Source of the DNA: Paracoccus denitrificans
GTDB taxonomy: Bacteria > Pseudomonadota > Alphaproteobacteria > Rhodobacterales > Rhodobacteraceae
Direction: 5' to 3'
DNA length: 64,000 nt
Assembly: GCA_005768755.1 (NCBI GenBank)
Contig: VAFL01000013.1
Location: 1 to 64,000 of the forward strand
The notes beneath the pieces are model-generated. The model had not been told where the DNA came from and did not search any database. It was given only the letters and a program-made list of their open reading frames with translations. This document shows, piece after piece, positions 8,030 through 15,272 of this stretch; the first letter of the stretch is position 1; each line of letters begins with the position of its first letter. Position numbers and translations under genes: made by a program.

Positions 8030-8238
8030 CACATATCCCCGCCGTTGATGCGCTCGCAAAGCGCGTCGATCTCATCCAGCGATAGCGGGTTAATGTCGCC
8101 GCCATTGGTCATGATCTCGTTGATCGGCGCCGGCACCCGGTTGGAACCTTGAAGCAACCGCAGGCCAGCGAGGATGGCCGAGATCTCGGCCAGGTCAAAG
8201 CTGGCGGTGATGGGCTTGTCGAAAGCGGCCATGTTCAT
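8029..8238 (-). CDS. Hypothetical small plasmid protein
   Basis: This 69-residue protein overlaps the upstream gene by four bases (ATGA) and the downstream one by one base, so it is coupled on both sides. It is acidic, with a helix-rich centre (DLAEISAILAGLRLLQ) and an LSLDEIDALCERINGGDM end. No family recognised. Confidence 0.65.
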   Translation of the reverse strand: MNMAAFDKPITASFDLAEISAILAGLRLLQGSNRVPAPINEIMTNGGDINPLSLDEIDALCERINGGDM

Positions 8239-8501
8239 GCCCCCACGAGGCCGAGTTCGCGGATGGCCCAGGCGTCGGCATATTGAATAACCGGGGTCAG
8301 GCCGAAGGCTTTGGCGCCGACAATCGGGCCGATCCAGCCGCTGAGCTTCGGCAGTCCCTGCAATTCCTTGCTGGCGAGGGGATCATCGACATAGCCGGTG
8401 ATTTCGGCGTCATTGGCCGCGATCCAGCTTTCCAGATCATCGCAGGCATCGCGGCAGATGCCGGCATCGTCGGTCATGACGTAAAATTCAAAGAGAACCA
8501 T
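8235..8501 (-). CDS. Hypothetical plasmid protein, first gene of a coupled operon
   Basis: The 88-residue product starts at the ATG at 8501, behind GGAG in the shared leader context CGCGAAAAAAGGAG. It contains aromatic and acidic segments (LFEFYVMTDDAGICRDACDD) and no membrane helix. It is the first gene after the ~270-bp duplicated leader at 8507-8774, which probably carries its promoter and 5' untranslated region. Function unknown. Confidence 0.68.
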   Translation of the reverse strand: MVLFEFYVMTDDAGICRDACDDLESWIAANDAEITGYVDDPLASKELQGLPKLSGWIGPIVGAKAFGLTPVIQYADAWAIRELGLVGA

Positions 8502-8506
8502 TCTAC

Positions 8507-8774
8507 TCTCCTTTTTTCGCGACATTCCCGCCTTGGTCTTTTGCCTCGGTCGGGGTGCCCATAATGGGCGAAGGTTTCAGGCGAGAAGCGCGCAGCGCGC
8601 CCTCTCCTGAAGCCTTGCCAGGTGGCGAACCGGGCCGGGGAAAGAGGGCAGGAACAGGCCCTCAATCCAGGACGCGGCGCGCGTCAGCGTGAGGTGGCCC
8701 ACGCATAGCCGGGGCGTTCGGCCTCTGGCCGAATCCCCCGGCCGACAGCAGCCCGCGCATCAGCGCGGGCTTCC
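8507..8774 (-). repeat. Duplicated operon leader, copy A
   Basis: This stretch is nearly identical to 14612-14889, with small indels. Both copies end just upstream of a minus-strand start codon and share the CGCGAAAAAAGGAGAG ribosome-binding context. Inside lies a strong hairpin (GGCTTCAGG paired with CCTGAAACC on the transcript, with a GCGCGC/GCGCGC inner stem). No long frame fits both copies, so I read it as promoter plus structured 5' leader. Part of it may be transcribed as a small RNA. Confidence 0.75.
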
Positions 8775-8829
8775 GACCTGGGCTCGTGAAACGGTCCAGG
8801 GGCGGCTTGCGCCGCCCCTTTGCCTGCCC

Positions 8830-9024
8830 TTATTCCTGCTCGTCTTTTTCCCGACGCGGGAAGGCCACCATGTCGACATTCGGGAACATGTTGTGACGAA
8901 CGCTGATGGAGGTGATTTCCCCGGCCTCGTTGGTGTTCACGAAGACCACGCCGCAGCGATCCCAGAAGGTCGTGCCGTCTTTTTCGCCGGCTTTGACTTT
9001 GAGGGTGAAGTTTTGAGAAGCCAT
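8830..9024 (-). CDS. Small hypothetical plasmid protein
   Basis: The 64-residue product begins MASQNFTLKVKAGEKDGTTF and continues with WDRCGVVFVN, NEAGEITSISVRHN and FPNVDMVAFPRREKDEQE. It resembles small beta-rich proteins carried near DUF736-type genes on alphaproteobacterial plasmids; its function is not known to me. I use the ATG at 9024; the ATG at 9042 is possible. A decayed, inverted second copy lies at 9113-9367. Confidence 0.7.
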   Translation of the reverse strand: MASQNFTLKVKAGEKDGTTFWDRCGVVFVNTNEAGEITSISVRHNMFPNVDMVAFPRREKDEQE

Positions 9025-9112
9025 CTTGAAGTTCCTTTCCATGGGTTTTTCGATGAAAACGACAGAGTGGGTAGGGAAAGGGGCTGTCAGCGGCTAATTT
9101 CTTTCGCGAGGA

Positions 9113-9367
9113 ATGGCCGCAGGCCAGGGGAAATTAGTCGTTGAAGGCAAATGCCGCATGGCAGCATGTGCCGGTCTGCCCCGACTGCCTGCTAGGTTTC
9201 ATCAGATAGAAAAACCACATGAACGGAACGCATGGCTTCGGGACCGTCATCCCTGTCAATCGTACGAAAAAGACGGCAGGAACTGGCGGTTGTGCAGGCG
9301 CATCCCTCGATCCAACGAGGCCGGGGAAATCACCAGGCGCAGGCAACAGTCGCATCTTCCCGAATGA
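9113..9367 (+). pseudogene. Decayed inverted copy of the 8830-9024 gene
   Basis: The plus-strand frame reads EKDGRNWRLC and later SNEAGEIT, matching EKDGTTFWDRC and TNEAGEIT of the minus-strand gene next door. Bases around 9266-9340 are close to the reverse complement of 8915-8990. The start, the middle and the end of the protein are damaged. It is a relic of an inverted duplication. Confidence 0.6.
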
Positions 9368-9765
9368 CGGCATGGCCCGGCGGCGTGATGACGAGCTGGA
9401 GGGCAGGCAGGGCAGCGACTGCAGACTCTGGCGCCGCTTCGCGCCCCCGCCCGCGCCAGTGACCGTCACCCGAATGGGCCGAGACGGGCAGGGCAGGGCG
9501 ACCAGGACCGGTGCGCGAGGATCTGGCTCGGGACGAGACAGACCGCAGAAGCCGCAGCCGGTCGCATCGCCCTGAACGGCTCGGGGCGCAGGCCGGCTTG
9601 CCGGACAAGCCTAGGGCACGGTCCCCGGACAGAGGACGGGGAGGCGCATCGGAATTTCACCGGACTTTTGTATGAATTTTACAGCATCGGCATTCTTTGC
9701 TTGACCTGCGCCTTCATGGCGGGCGGATGTTCTAATGTGACGACTTGTGATGGATCTGGCTGACG
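9368..9765. other. Intergenic region with a second shared repeat
   Basis: No gene recognised. The GC-rich part at 9476-9612 matches 14984-15150 (see there). The end, 9650-9765, is more AT-rich and should hold the promoter of the Ner-like gene. Confidence 0.5.
9476..9612. repeat. Intergenic repeat block, copy A
   Basis: The sequence beginning GGGCCGAGACGGGCAGGGCA at 9476 recurs at 14984 with the following CAGGACCGGTG, GGCTCGG, CGAGACAGA, CGGCTCGGG and CGGCTTGCCGG segments in the same order. Both copies lie beyond the duplicated operon leaders (8507 and 14612), on the same side. The two repeats seem to be parts of one larger duplication. Confidence 0.6.
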
Positions 9766-9993
9766 ATGGCAGAAATAAATGTTGCCCACGAGCGAATGAA
9801 AACAGAGCTGCGTCTTCGTGGCACGAACATGACGGAGCTGGCCCGCGATCTTGGCGTGACTCCTGCATCAGTGACAACCGTCAGCCAAGGTGTCCGCCGT
9901 TCTGCAAGAATTGAAGCTGCCCTCGCGGCGGCAGTTGGACGGACAGTTGCTGAGGTGTTTCCTGACCGTTACCCACCAGACGACACAGAATAG
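9766..9993 (+). CDS. Ner-like (Nlp-type) DNA-binding regulator
   Basis: The 75-residue protein is almost only a helix-turn-helix domain: MTELARDLGVTPASVTTVSQG, then a helix and the end VGRTVAEVFPDRYPP. That end resembles the Ner/Nlp consensus, where IWPSRY-like residues follow the fold. Such proteins repress or activate phage-like or plasmid genes. The start ATG at 9766 precedes AT-rich, probably regulatory DNA. The target is unknown; the next gene is another regulator. Confidence 0.75.
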   Translation: MAEINVAHERMKTELRLRGTNMTELARDLGVTPASVTTVSQGVRRSARIEAALAAAVGRTVAEVFPDRYPPDDTE

Positions 9994-10089
9994 GTTCCCG
10001 AAAGCACCCCACACCACCCGTATATTGCCTTGCGCGCTGCACGTTAATCCACGATTGTAGACACATATCCACAAAACGGGACGAAAATT

Positions 10090-10593
10090 ATGGATCGGGA
10101 AATAGCTTACGGAGCAATTGGTGCTCGTCTTGAGACGAAATTGAATGAAACCGGACTTAGCCGGGATGAGCAAGCGGAAAGCCTTGGCATCAGCCGGTCG
10201 GCGCTTGCGACCTATATCAGCCTTGAGCGGATCCCGAGCGCGTCGACCGTGGCCAGGGCCGTGGACAGGTTTGACATTGATCCGCGCTGGCTACTAACCG
10301 GCGATGATCGGGATCGTATCACACGGGATCAATGGGTCGCGGTCCTTTCGGCCTTCGTGGAGCTGAAGGCGATCATGGATCGGTTATTCAAGGATGGGAT
10401 CGGCTGGCACCAAGCTTCGCATGATGATCGGATGAAGGTGTATAGGGCAGGCGAGACCCTGTACGAGATCGGGGGCATATCGGCGTTGAACGCCTGCGCA
10501 AATGCGCTTTACGAAGGCAATCCCGGCGCGCAGCTTGGCGCCGGCGACATGCTCAACCACCTGTTCAACGGGATCGGCCCCTGGCGCGCGTAG
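10090..10593 (+). CDS. XRE-type helix-turn-helix regulator
   Basis: The 167-residue protein has an N-terminal XRE domain (residues 10-65: LSRDEQAESLGISRSALATY, then RIPSASTVARAVDRFDIDPRWLLTGDD). That is the common layout of phage repressor-like proteins with N-terminal DNA binding. The C-terminal helical part has no recognised motif. The last codons lie inside one arm of a 19-bp perfect inverted repeat (10560-10621), an unusual end for a gene. Confidence 0.82.
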   Translation: MDREIAYGAIGARLETKLNETGLSRDEQAESLGISRSALATYISLERIPSASTVARAVDRFDIDPRWLLTGDDRDRITRDQWVAVLSAFVELKAIMDRLFKDGIGWHQASHDDRMKVYRAGETLYEIGGISALNACANALYEGNPGAQLGAGDMLNHLFNGIGPWRA

Positions 10594-10621
10594 GCGCGAC
10601 TAGCCGATCCCGTTGAACAGG
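10560..10621. repeat. Perfect 19-bp inverted repeat over a gene end
   Basis: CCTGTTCAACGGGATCGGC at 10560-10578 is repeated exactly in reverse complement at 10603-10621, with 24 bases between. The left arm codes for the end of the XRE regulator (LFNGIG), the right arm lies after its stop. It could form a very stable hairpin and act as a terminator, though no T-tract follows. Confidence 0.8.
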
Positions 10622-10656
10622 TAGAGGCAGCGGTACCGGATATGGTGACGAAGGAA

Positions 10657-10680
10657 AGCGGCGGCCTGCTGGCCGCCGCT
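10657..10680 (-). terminator. Intrinsic terminator
   Basis: AGCGGCGGCC and GGCCGCCGCT form a perfect 10-bp stem around a 4-base loop. On the minus strand it is followed by TTTCCTTC and lies just after the stop of the gene at 10685-10888. Confidence 0.7.
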
Positions 10681-10684
10681 GAGT

Positions 10685-10888
10685 TCATGAGCCGATGAAG
10701 AAAAGGCGGGCGAGGGCGGCGCCGCCGCCCATGACGGCCGCGGCGGCCAGGAAGGGGGCAAGGAAGGTGCTGACCTTGATCTGCTTGCCTTCGGCCAGCA
10801 GTTTCGACATTTCGGCCTGAAGCTTTGCGGTGTTCGCATTCAGGTTTGCGATTTCGGCTTCGTGCTTGATTGCATCGGCGTCGGTCAT
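10685..10888 (-). CDS. Small coiled-coil protein with a C-terminal membrane helix
   Basis: I take the ATG at 10888, behind AAGGAGA. The 67-residue product has a heptad-like helix (HEAEIANLNANTAKLQAEMS) and one membrane segment near the end (FLAPFLAAAAVMGGGAALAR). Similar small tail-anchored proteins occur on phages and plasmids. No family recognised. Confidence 0.68.
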   Translation of the reverse strand: MTDADAIKHEAEIANLNANTAKLQAEMSKLLAEGKQIKVSTFLAPFLAAAAVMGGGAALARLFFIGS

Positions 10889-11268
10889 GAATGGTCTCCT
10901 TGATGGTAATATAGGATGAAACCGTGTCCCGCGAAAGGCAAATGCCCGCCGCGCACGGTCGCCGGCAGACGGACATGCGAGGTCAGGGACGCCCGGCACG
11001 GGCGCTTGCAAGCCGGGCTTGCCCGGCGCCGTCCTTGAACCGCATGGTAGAATGACAAGACCGTATGTGGTGTGCTGCCCGGCCCTGGCCGGCGCGGCAG
11101 CGACGGCCAGGTTAACAGCCGGGCGCGATCTTTGATGATGGGCTGGCGATCGCCGCGCGAAGCGCGGCTCGGCCCGAAGGGCCGGCCCGGATTTTGGGGT
11201 GGTTGGCTTCGACGACCAACCCGAAATCCGGGCAAATGGTGACAGCCAGGGCTTGAGAGGATGCAGTA
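10889..11268. other. Intergenic region with a large stem-loop
   Basis: No gene recognised. At 11186-11232 CCCGGATTT...GGTTGG pairs with CCAACC...AAATCCGGG around a 9-base loop, with a small internal bulge. A smaller hairpin (CGGCCC GAA GGGCCG) lies directly before it. The position, 37 bases before the SNase-type gene, suggests a regulatory leader or a terminator for upstream reading. Confidence 0.5.
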
Positions 11269-11676
11269 ATGAGCGGCGGATGGGTCAAGACAGTGGTGAT
11301 GATGACAGGGCTGGCCCTGGCTGTCACCGGCTGTCGGGCACCAATGGGCGTTGACCCTGCCGAAATTCAGGTAGTCGATGGGGACACGATCCGATGGCAG
11401 GGTCAGCGCATCCGGCTGCAAGGACTGGATACTCCCGAACTGTTCAGCCCGCAATGCCCGGCTGAACTGGCGGCGGCGCGGGCGGCAAGAGATGCGCTGC
11501 GCGGGCGCCTCGCTGCCGCGCAGCGGGCAGAATTGAGGATCGCGCCGGAACTGGACCGATATGGGCGCGGTCTGGCAAGGCTCGCCCTCGATGGCGAGGA
11601 CGTGGCAAGGGCAATGATCCGTGTGGGACATGCGCGACCATATGACGGCGGCGCCCGGCCCGGATGGTGTGGCTAA
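11269..11676 (+). CDS. SNase-like thermonuclease, probable lipoprotein
   Basis: The 135-residue protein has an N-terminal signal with a lipobox-like end (VVMMTGLALAVTGC, Cys22). It then shows the staphylococcal nuclease fold motifs VVDGDTIRWQGQRIRLQGLDTPE and LDRYGRGLARL, and an end YDGGARPGWCG. The active-site Arg of RIRLQG and the Asp pair of VDGDT and LDTPE are visible. It should be a periplasmic, calcium-dependent nuclease. Plasmid-borne SNase proteins of this size are common in Rhodobacterales. Confidence 0.88.
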   Translation: MSGGWVKTVVMMTGLALAVTGCRAPMGVDPAEIQVVDGDTIRWQGQRIRLQGLDTPELFSPQCPAELAAARAARDALRGRLAAAQRAELRIAPELDRYGRGLARLALDGEDVARAMIRVGHARPYDGGARPGWCG

Positions 11677-11906
11677 TCGCGAATGCGGCCGCGCGGGTCG
11701 ATTTGCCAGCCGGCGGCGGTACGCAGGATGCTGGCAGTGTCGCCATGCTGTGCGATGAACACGCGGTCAGCCTCGGCCTTTCGACCCTGGTGAAGATCGC
11801 CCGCGCGGTGGCCGCTCGGGCGGCGGCACCACACCCCCGGCGGCTTACAGCAGGTCGGGCACCCAACGGCCAGAACCGGGTGGCGATGAGTGGTAAAGTC
11901 GGGCAT
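11673..11906 (-). CDS. Small zinc-finger-like plasmid protein
   Basis: The 77-residue product starts at the ATG at 11906 behind AGGGAGA. It has a compact cysteine/histidine region HPVLAVGCPTCCKPPGVWC followed by RPSGHRAGDLHQGRKAEADR, which looks like a zinc-binding knuckle. I know the same pattern from small conserved phage and plasmid proteins of unknown role. Its end overlaps the convergent nuclease gene by four bases. Confidence 0.7.
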   Translation of the reverse strand: MPDFTTHRHPVLAVGCPTCCKPPGVWCRRPSGHRAGDLHQGRKAEADRVFIAQHGDTASILRTAAGWQIDPRGRIRD

Positions 11907-11935
11907 CGTGGAAATCTCCCTGTTCGGACAGGCAG

Positions 11936-11953
11936 GGGCGGCGCAAGCCGCCC
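11936..11953 (-). terminator. Hairpin after the ParB-like gene
   Basis: GGGCGGC and GCCGCCC form a 7-bp stem around GCAA, between the stop of the ParB-like gene and the start of the next minus-strand gene. No clear T-tract follows, so termination strength is uncertain. Confidence 0.4.
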
Positions 11954-11965
11954 TTGCCATTTTCG

Positions 11966-13837
11966 TCAGATGCAGCCGGGACGCCATGCGTCGATCCGTG
12001 CCTTTTTCTCGACGTCGATGTGCCACGCCTTCTGATAGTCGGGATCGGTGAACAGCTTTTCGAGGGCGTCGGCCTTTGCGGACTTCTTCATCGCCTTCCA
12101 CGATTTGAAGCCGTTCCCGGTCGGATTGCAGCCGGTCAGGTCCAGCATGAGGCTGTCGAGATAGTCGGCATTCACGCGCTTGAAAAAGCCCTCGGCGGTT
12201 GGGGTCCAGACTTGGCGCAGGTCGGCGCCGGTGCTGGCCTCGATGTGGTCGAACAGTGCGCTTTTCTGCATCGGATAGGGCAGGGTCCGGGCCAGCCCCT
12301 CGGTCAGTGCGGCATTGCGGGCCTTCTTGCCTTCGGCTTGGAAGTCGGTGAAGGCCGTGAGGCGTTCCTCGTCGTCAAGCCAACCGTGATGATCACTTTC
12401 ATCCGACAGGCGCGGCTCCGGGGTCAGGCCGTTGGCTTTGTCCGGGGTGATGTTGGCGCGATCCGGGCGAATATCGAAGACATTTTCATGTGCGCCTCCG
12501 CGACCGGACAGGCCGAAGGCCAGCAGATCAAGAACGAGTTCCGGCTTTGCCAGCAGCGCCGCCTGAACGGCGTGAAGGCGGGCGCGGTGCATATCCTCGA
12601 CCAGTGCGGCATTATAGGGCGATTTCGGCGTGTCGTCGGCACTGCCAGCATGGCCGCTGGACGCGGCGAAGCCGGTCAGGATTTCGGCCTCGACGGCAGC
12701 GGCGTGGTCCTCGGGGCGGACATAGCCGCGCGAGGCGTCAACCATGCCGCTGCTATTCACATAGACGTAAGCGCCTGCGTGCTGACGCTGTTCGTCGGTA
12801 TAGTCGCCCTCGGCCAGTTCCTGCAAAGCTTCAAGTTCGGCTCCGCCTTCTTCATCAAGCGCATCGGCCTGATAGAGTTCGGCCAGTTCATCATACCGCT
12901 CGGCCTGTTCCTCGGTCAGTTCGACCTCGACCTTGTAGAGCCGCGTCTGCTTTTCGATGATATTGTAGCTGACATAGCTTTCGGGAATGACTTCAATCCA
13001 TTTCCAGCCTTCGGCCTCGATTGCGGTGGCGGCATCTTCCAGCTTCTCGGAAAACAGGCGGTCGAGAAGGTCGGGGTTTTGCAGATAGGTGCCGTTTTCC
13101 TCGAACAGATCACGGGTGACTTCGCCGCCTGCGGCGGAATAGGCATCCAGACCGACAAATTGGGCGCGGCGGTCGGACATGCTGACCGCTTCCGGCTGCA
13201 ACCTTGCCTTGACGCGATGCTCGGAAGCATGCGGGTTGCCCTCGACCTCGGCCAGAACCTCAAGCGCAAGGTCACGATCATTCGCAACCGTGAACGCCTT
13301 GGCAATGTTCAGGGTAATTTTTCCAGCTTTCAGCGCGTCCAGAACCGGCGCAGGCAGGTCCGACAGGGCGAGACGGCGATAGATTGCGGCTTCGCTCGTG
13401 GCGAAGGTCTTGGCGATGGTCGGCACATCTGCGCCAGCGTCCCGCATCTTGGCGAAGGCGCGGATTTCATCGGCGGGGTTCAGCGCCTCGCGCACGGCAT
13501 TTTCGACATTCGCCCATGCGCGGGCGGTGGTCTCGTCCGGCGCGATCCTGACGGGGATTTCCGCCAGTTCCGGGCGGCGGTCCAGCAGATCGGGCTGCTT
13601 CTCGAATGCCCGGATCAGGGCGCGAAGGCGGCGGCCCCCGGCGACGATAGCAATGCGGCCATCGGCATCGGCCATCCCTGCAAGGTTCTGGATCAGGCCG
13701 CAGGCGATGATGCTGTCGGCCAGCAGGTCGATGCGCTCGGCGTCGGCATCCTGGCGCGGGTTCATGTCCGACAGATAAAGCCGATCAAGCGGGAAGTATT
13801 GGACCGGCGCGGCGGTGACGTTGGTTTCGGTTTTCAT
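11966..13837 (-). CDS. ParB/Spo0J-like plasmid protein
   Basis: The 623-residue protein opens with a ParB N-terminal domain (MNPRQDADAERIDLLADSII, then AIVAGGRRLRALI near residue 75 and an ENAVREALNPADEI box). A helix-turn-helix follows (VPTIAKTFATSEAAIYRRLA). The long C-terminal half is unrelated to partition ParB. This large form is common on alphaproteobacterial plasmids as an accessory gene, away from a ParA partner, as here; the true partition pair of this replicon is repA/repB. I use the ATG at 13837, behind AAGGA in the same CGCGAAAAAAGGA context as two other operons. Confidence 0.88.
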   Translation of the reverse strand: MKTETNVTAAPVQYFPLDRLYLSDMNPRQDADAERIDLLADSIIACGLIQNLAGMADADGRIAIVAGGRRLRALIRAFEKQPDLLDRRPELAEIPVRIAPDETTARAWANVENAVREALNPADEIRAFAKMRDAGADVPTIAKTFATSEAAIYRRLALSDLPAPVLDALKAGKITLNIAKAFTVANDRDLALEVLAEVEGNPHASEHRVKARLQPEAVSMSDRRAQFVGLDAYSAAGGEVTRDLFEENGTYLQNPDLLDRLFSEKLEDAATAIEAEGWKWIEVIPESYVSYNIIEKQTRLYKVEVELTEEQAERYDELAELYQADALDEEGGAELEALQELAEGDYTDEQRQHAGAYVYVNSSGMVDASRGYVRPEDHAAAVEAEILTGFAASSGHAGSADDTPKSPYNAALVEDMHRARLHAVQAALLAKPELVLDLLAFGLSGRGGAHENVFDIRPDRANITPDKANGLTPEPRLSDESDHHGWLDDEERLTAFTDFQAEGKKARNAALTEGLARTLPYPMQKSALFDHIEASTGADLRQVWTPTAEGFFKRVNADYLDSLMLDLTGCNPTGNGFKSWKAMKKSAKADALEKLFTDPDYQKAWHIDVEKKARIDAWRPGCI

Positions 13838-13879
13838 GGTGATTATCCTTTTTTCGCGAGGTTGGTTTGTGTTATTGGT

Positions 13880-13906
13880 GCTCTGCCCCCTTTTGGGGGA
13901 CAGAGC
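13880..13906. other. Hairpin between the small gene and the ParB-like gene
   Basis: GCTCTG-C-CCCC pairs with GGGG-A-CAGAGC around a short T-rich loop. It lies between the stop of the 35-residue gene and the ribosome binding site of the ParB-like gene, and may act as an attenuator or processing site. Confidence 0.45.
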
Positions 13907-13912
13907 GGGCAA

Positions 13913-14020
13913 TCAGATTGCCCCGTGCTGGATCAGGAAGCGGCGTCCAATGCCAAAGGTGTCGCCCTTCCTGACAAGCGCCCATGCTTCCGCGATACGC
14001 GCTTGCAGCCATTCATCCAT
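13913..14020 (-). CDS. 35-residue small protein with a perfect ribosome binding site
   Basis: On the minus strand AAAGGAGGTGAG precedes ATGGATGAATGG with ideal spacing. The frame runs 35 codons to a TGA at 13915-13913, giving MDEWLQARIAEAWALVRKGD followed by TFGIGRRFLIQHGAI. The first half is an amphipathic helix. The strong site and coding look argue for a real gene, co-transcribed with the ParB-like gene. Function unknown. Confidence 0.6.
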   Translation of the reverse strand: MDEWLQARIAEAWALVRKGDTFGIGRRFLIQHGAI

Positions 14021-14139
14021 TCGTCTCACCTCCTTTCAGGTTCGGGATGGGTGGGGGGGGCGTTGGCCGTCCCTCCCCGTTGGGCCTGCTCGACAGGCCA
14101 GCCTCGGCCCGCACGGAGCGGAGCGGGCCGATCCGGGGG

Positions 14140-14607
14140 TCAGTATTCTGACGGCAAGAGGATGGTGACGAGGCGGCGGGTCTGCGCGAGATCGCAAGGC
14201 GCTTCGGAGCCCGCGTTAAAGTCGTTGTTGTACAGGTCGATCTTCCACCAGACCTTCGTGCCGTTGACGATCACGGTCCCGAAATCACGCGCGCCCCAAG
14301 GGTCATTGGCCTCACTGAAAACCGTGTCTTTGGAGACAGAGACATAGGCGGCGGTTTCAAAATCGCGTCCCATGGCACGAATGCCCGGCGTGATGACAAT
14401 CCGGCCGCGCATGTCGCGGGGCAGGCCCTTCACCATACCCTTGCGGAAGGCATCATTCTGCTCTGCGATCAGGTCGGTTTCCACGGTCGGAAATTCGCGG
14501 GTGCCGCCGGTATGGCAGCAGCCCGGGCATTGCCGGGGCTGATGCAGGCCATCGAATTTGTGGCGGCACTTGCGGCAGATATAAGTCTGTTTATCGGTAT
14601 CGAGCAT
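14140..14607 (-). CDS. DUF3768 domain protein
   Basis: The 155-residue protein has an N-terminal zinc ribbon (YICRKCRHKF...RQCPGCCHTGG, residues 8-38). A DUF3768 domain follows, with QNDAFRKGMVKG, RGRIVITPGIRAMG, the characteristic ANDPWGARDFGTV and VWWKIDLYNNDF. DUF3768 proteins are plasmid-borne and of unknown function. The ATG at 14607 is preceded by GGAG in the shared CGCGAAAAAAGGAG context and by the second copy of the duplicated leader. Confidence 0.88.
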   Translation of the reverse strand: MLDTDKQTYICRKCRHKFDGLHQPRQCPGCCHTGGTREFPTVETDLIAEQNDAFRKGMVKGLPRDMRGRIVITPGIRAMGRDFETAAYVSVSKDTVFSEANDPWGARDFGTVIVNGTKVWWKIDLYNNDFNAGSEAPCDLAQTRRLVTILLPSEY

Positions 14608-14611
14608 CGTG

Positions 14612-14889
14612 CTCTCCTTTTTTCGCGAGGTTCCCGCCTTGGTCTTTGCCTCGGTCGGGGTGCCCATAATGGGCGAAGGTTTCAGGCGAGAAGCGCGCAG
14701 CGCGCCCTCTCCTGAAGCCTTGCCAGGTGGCGAACCGGGCCGGACCCACCCTTTGGAAAGAGGGCCGGAACAGGCCCTCAATCCAGGACGCGGCGCGCGC
14801 CAGCGTGACGAGGCCAAGGCAAAGCCGGGGCGTTCGGCTCCTGGCCGAAATCCCCCGGCCGACAGCAGCCCGCGCGGGCGCGGGCTTCC
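14612..14889 (-). repeat. Duplicated operon leader, copy B
   Basis: Second copy of the 8507-8774 sequence, about 278 bp, upstream of the DUF3768 gene. The copies share the ribosome-binding end, the CCCATAATGGGC palindrome, the long GC-rich hairpin and the final GCCGACAGCAGCCCGCGC block. Differences are small indels, for instance ACCCACCCTTT present only here. Confidence 0.75.
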
Positions 14890-15272
14890 GCAAATACTCT
14901 ACGACGCTGGCAACCAGCCTGCCGCTCGATCCTTGGCGTCTCGCTGGCAGACGTGCGTCCGCGTCAGGGATCGTTTCCCGTCAGGGCCGAGACGGGCAGG
15001 GCAGGGTGGGCAGGACCGGTGGGGGATGGGCTGGCTCGGTCGAGACAGATCATCGCCGGCCGCAGTCGCCCACATCGACCTGATCGGCTCGGGTCACGGC
15101 CGCCATGCGGACGGGACTAGAGCCTGGCCCCGGCTTGCCGGGGGACGCCCGTGGGTTGCGCAATTTCCGACGATCTGAACGACGCTTTATGAACTGCCTT
15201 AACCTTGATCGGGACAGCGGGCTTTCCCACTTATCCAGCCCGCAATGCCACGCGCGCACCAGGACTGGCCTT
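14890..15272. other. Intergenic region without a recognised gene
   Basis: Apart from the repeat block at 14984-15150 I see no gene or clear promoter. The part 15180-15272 is less GC-rich and lies downstream of the DUF2513 gene on the minus strand. Confidence 0.5.
14984..15150. repeat. Intergenic repeat block, copy B
   Basis: Matches 9476-9612 in ordered blocks, starting with GGGCCGAGACGGGCAGGGCA and ending with CGGCTTGCCGG. It is more diverged than the leader repeat. I see no coding potential shared by both copies. Confidence 0.6.

Noticed and set aside
8798..8819. Hairpin AGGGGCGGC/GCCGCCCCT considered as a terminator of the 8830-9024 gene
   Set aside because: On the minus strand no T-tract follows; the T-run is only on the plus side, where no gene ends. 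Left out as a firm terminator.
11954..14347. A 797-codon plus-strand open frame
   Set aside because: It is the antisense shadow of the ParB-like gene, whose ParB and HTH motifs are clear; the plus-strand product is a GC-driven Gly/Val/Phe-rich sequence with no domain.
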